Positions 61,735 to 64,000 of a stretch of DNA of 64,000 bases are shown here, in pieces. The DNA is from an uncultured Ruminococcus sp. (GTDB lineage Bacteria > Bacillota > Clostridia > Oscillospirales > Ruminococcaceae). Every line of letters starts with the position of its first letter. Position 1 is the stretch's first letter. The stretch lies in the NCBI GenBank assembly GCA_947627275.1, contig CANQVK010000004.1, forward strand, positions 43,284 through 107,283, written 5' to 3'. The notes beneath the pieces were generated by a model. That model searched no databases and had not been told where the DNA came from. It was given only the letters and a program-made list of their open reading frames with translations. Made by a program: the position numbers and the translations under genes.

Positions 61735-62487
61735 ATGTCAATATTCAAAAAGCCCGAAAAGGGTTTCCTTGCAAAGCTGTTCAAGCACAAGCAAGTCGAG
61801 GAACTTGCGGAGGAACTTGCCCACACCTATGCGGACGAAATGCAGGTGGATATGCTGTCCGATAATCCCGAAACAGATACCGCCGAGGACATCGCTGCCG
61901 AGCCTGTTCCAATGTTGGAAGTCACGGAATCGGGCGAGGTAGATTTCACCGAACCGCCCGAAACCACCGAGGGCGAATCCCCACCGCAGGACACCGAGCC
62001 GAGCGAGGTACGCAAGCACCTGATCACATTCCGTGTGAACGATATGGAACTTGAAGCAATCAACCGCAGATATGCTGAAACATCGTTCAGAAGCAGGGGC
62101 GATTTTTGCAGATATTCTGCATTGACTGTAATGAACGTGGAAGAAGATACCGAGGACATAAAGCAGATAGCGAGGTGCATTTCGTCTATCTCCAATTCGT
62201 TCAATCAGGTAGCCCATAGAGTGAATAAAGGAGGCAAGCTCTACGATGAAGATATTGCCGATATGAAAGCGAGGTTAGAAGAAGTTTGGCAGTTACTCGT
62301 ATCCATACGATCCACACGGGAACATACGGTGCAATTGCTTATATCTGCAACCCAGACAAAACCGCAGACGGCAAATATGTTGTTAGCAACTTGTGCGTAT
62401 CTTCTCCATCTGGAGCATCAGAACAGTTCAAAAATATCCGAGAGTGTGTCGGCACAGGACGAAGCCGAAGCGAATGCCAGCACATAA
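61735..62487 (+). CDS. mobC: MobC-like relaxosome protein
   Basis: 250 codons. Acidic, proline-rich N-terminal half (about 1-95), then the MobC core: RKHLITFRVNDMELEAINRRYAETSFRSRGDFCRYSAL (ribbon-helix-helix-like) and RCISSISNSFNQVAHRVNKGGKLYDEDIADMKARLEEVWQLL. It helps the relaxase open oriT. Past about residue 195 the frame runs 200 bp over the relaxase gene with no family resemblance, so the original stop may have been lost. AAAGGAG lies 6 nt before the ATG at 61735. Confidence 0.85.
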   Translation: MSIFKKPEKGFLAKLFKHKQVEELAEELAHTYADEMQVDMLSDNPETDTAEDIAAEPVPMLEVTESGEVDFTEPPETTEGESPPQDTEPSEVRKHLITFRVNDMELEAINRRYAETSFRSRGDFCRYSALTVMNVEEDTEDIKQIARCISSISNSFNQVAHRVNKGGKLYDEDIADMKARLEEVWQLLVSIRSTREHTVQLLISATQTKPQTANMLLATCAYLLHLEHQNSSKISESVSAQDEAEANAST

Positions 62488-63698
62488 TACAATCGTTCGC
62501 CCCCGGAGAGGTAACTCCCGAACGGGCTTTGCTTATCGGACAGGAACTTTGCAAGGCACTTTTTAATGATGAATACCAGTATGTTTTAGCCGTCCATTGC
62601 GACCATGAACATATCCACAATCACATCATCGTGAACAATGTGAACTTCTACACGGGCAAGACCTTTGAGACTGAACATAATCAAGGAAAAATTCCCGAAA
62701 GAGCGTGGAGCAAACTCCGCACGATTTCGGACGAACTATGCAGGAAACATGGACTTTCTATCATCGAAAATCCGCATCTTTCAAAGGGCAAGAGCCATTG
62801 GGAATGGGAGCTTGACAAACAAAATCTTTCGTGGAAAGAACAGCTTAAAAGAGCCATTGACGAGGTTATCAAGGTCAGTGAGGACTTTGAGGATTTCCTT
62901 GCAAAGTGTGCAGATTTCGGTATATTGGTGGACTACAATCCCGACCACAAAATTGACCTGAAATTTATGCTTGCCGAGCAGAAGGAGCGCAATCCGAGGG
63001 CGAAATTTACAAGAGCGAAAACGCTGGGCTACTTCTATGAGAGCAAGCAGATCGCACAGCGTATCATAAGCTACAAGTATCAAATGTCGCACCGTCCGAC
63101 AGCAAGAATTATCCGCACCACAGCCGAGAAATTCCAACAGTCTCAGGGCTTGACGAATTGGGCAGATAGGGAGAATATGAAGGCGGCGAGCAAAGCACTC
63201 AACGAGATGAACGCAAGCAACTCCACCCTCGAAGAATTGGAGAGTGCAGCTCATAAGGCTCTTGCGAAGTTCACCGTTATGTCAACTCCGCAAATGACCA
63301 TGAGCCGTCGTATTCATGAATTGGAGGATCAAATTCCGGCTATCGAGAAGTATCATGAATTTGTGGAGTATCACAAGAAATATACTTCTCTGGAGGGCAA
63401 GGAAAAAACCAAGTACAAGAGCGATTTTTGCCACGAGCTTGACGAGTATAATAAGGCTTACAAGAAGCTGATCGAGCTGTTTCCCGACGGTCATATACCG
63501 AAACTCAGCAAGCTGAAAACGGAGCTTGAAAATACCCGAAAAGAATATGCCGAGCTAAGTGCGGAGCGTACCGCATATAAGAAAGAAGCGGACAGGCTTT
63601 CAAGGCTTGCACAGCAGAAGCGTGACAGTCAGTGGACTGTAAAACGCTATTTACAGAACGAACAGGCTGCCAAGAGAAAGAAAGGACAGCTTGAATAA
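62286..63698 (+). CDS. MOBP-type relaxase
   Basis: 470 aa from a TTG at 62286 with GAGGT upstream. Relaxase domain with the three-His motif HCDHEHIHNHIIVNNVNF (about 105-122), N-terminal IAYICNPDKT, and GLSIIENP after the active site. The catalytic Tyr is probably in the TGTYGAIAYI stretch (about 11-20). The C-terminus is a long basic coiled coil (ELENTRKEYAELSAERTAYKKEADRL). It nicks oriT and pilots the strand, using the host ICE or another element's secretion channel. It overlaps mobC by 202 bp. Confidence 0.9.
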   Translation: MAVTRIHTIHTGTYGAIAYICNPDKTADGKYVVSNLCVSSPSGASEQFKNIRECVGTGRSRSECQHIIQSFAPGEVTPERALLIGQELCKALFNDEYQYVLAVHCDHEHIHNHIIVNNVNFYTGKTFETEHNQGKIPERAWSKLRTISDELCRKHGLSIIENPHLSKGKSHWEWELDKQNLSWKEQLKRAIDEVIKVSEDFEDFLAKCADFGILVDYNPDHKIDLKFMLAEQKERNPRAKFTRAKTLGYFYESKQIAQRIISYKYQMSHRPTARIIRTTAEKFQQSQGLTNWADRENMKAASKALNEMNASNSTLEELESAAHKALAKFTVMSTPQMTMSRRIHELEDQIPAIEKYHEFVEYHKKYTSLEGKEKTKYKSDFCHELDEYNKAYKKLIELFPDGHIPKLSKLKTELENTRKEYAELSAERTAYKKEADRLSRLAQQKRDSQWTVKRYLQNEQAAKRKKGQLE

Positions 63699-63713
63699 AG
63701 AAAGGAAGTTTTT

Positions 63714-64000
63714 ATGAGTAAAATCGGATATATCAGAGTATCCACAGAACATCAGGAGACAGCAAGACAGCAGGAGATCATGGACAGCTATCAGGTTGAT
63801 CGCATCTTCTCCGAGAAGATTTCGGGAGCGAACAAAGACCGCCCACAGCTCAGGGCTATGCTTGACTATGTGCGTGAGGGCGACACCCTTTACATCGAGA
63901 GTATCAGCCGTTTAGGACGCTCCACAAAGGACTTGCTGAACATCATCGACGCCCTCACCGAAAAGGGCGTTACCCTCATCAGCCACAAGGAGAATATCGA
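63714..64000 (+). CDS. Small serine recombinase/resolvase (partial)
   Basis: First ~95 residues: MSKIGYIRVSTEHQETARQQEIM with catalytic Ser10, FSEKISGANKDRPQLRAML, and YIESISRLGRSTKDLLNIIDAL. These are the Tn3-resolvase/Pin-invertase N-terminal domain. AAAGGAAG precedes the ATG. The C-terminal helix-turn-helix lies beyond the window. It probably resolves element multimers or inverts a segment; it is distinct from the large recombinase at 57536. Confidence 0.9.
   Translation, partial: MSKIGYIRVSTEHQETARQQEIMDSYQVDRIFSEKISGANKDRPQLRAMLDYVREGDTLYIESISRLGRSTKDLLNIIDALTEKGVTLISHKENI

Overview
The window looks like a chromosomal segment of a gut Clostridia bacterium of the Ruminococcaceae/Oscillospiraceae type (Ruminococcus-like). 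This is inferred from moderate GC, strong AGGAGG-type ribosome binding sites, sigma-A promoters, GTP-type PEP carboxykinase, a stand-alone rpoB-rpoC operon with a very acidic RpoB tail, and conjugative modules typical of gut Firmicutes. No 16S gene is present, so the genus is an inference.

Positions 1-16.5 kb are core chromosome: the 3' part of pckG, a minus-strand nadB-nadC NAD-synthesis operon with its own promoter and a candidate operator, a minus-strand comM-like/rodA pair, then rpoB-rpoC from a consensus promoter, a lipoprotein and a small Cys-rich protein. Two different 160-bp terminal-inverted-repeat (MITE-like) elements lie at 16511-16670 and 23485-23644, and a solo end of the second family lies beside rodA.

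Positions 16.7-19.8 kb hold an unusual array. An intact tRNA-Leu(UAG) at 18861-18945 is preceded by three displaced 5' halves of the same tRNA, each followed by one small gene (GrpB-like, PD-(D/E)XK-like, GNAT acetyltransferase). It reads as serial single-gene insertions at the anticodon loop with no recombinase nearby. Downstream is a second GNAT gene behind a leader peptide and competing hairpins (candidate attenuator). Then come mobile-element debris, an FtsX-type ABC exporter whose permease is split by a +2 shift in a (CT)4 tract, and its OmpR-type two-component system.

From about 26.08 kb an integrative conjugative element (ICE) begins at a displaced 3' fragment of another tRNA-Leu. It carries winged-helix/DUF6017 proteins, PcfB, a VirD4 coupling protein, Maff2, VirB6-, VirB3- and VirB4-like proteins, a CD1108-like M23-related protein, DUF4315 and DUF4366 proteins, a C5 methylase with a PAPS-reductase-like enzyme, topoisomerase III and a 2.2-kaa primase/LPD-type polyprotein. 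Within it, a minus-strand AAA/DUF4143 ATPase gene is bracketed by two 35-bp symmetric sites and a cluster of hairpins, which suggests an inserted cassette.

At about 57488 the giant ICE gene is broken at a GA dinucleotide by a second, Tn4451-like mobilizable element. This has a large serine recombinase, small TnpW-like, DUF4315-like and module proteins, an unknown cargo gene, a structured candidate oriT, MobC, a MOBP relaxase and a small resolvase that runs off the window. The architecture is therefore an IME nested in an ICE nested in a tRNA gene, next to a tRNA-anchored cassette array.
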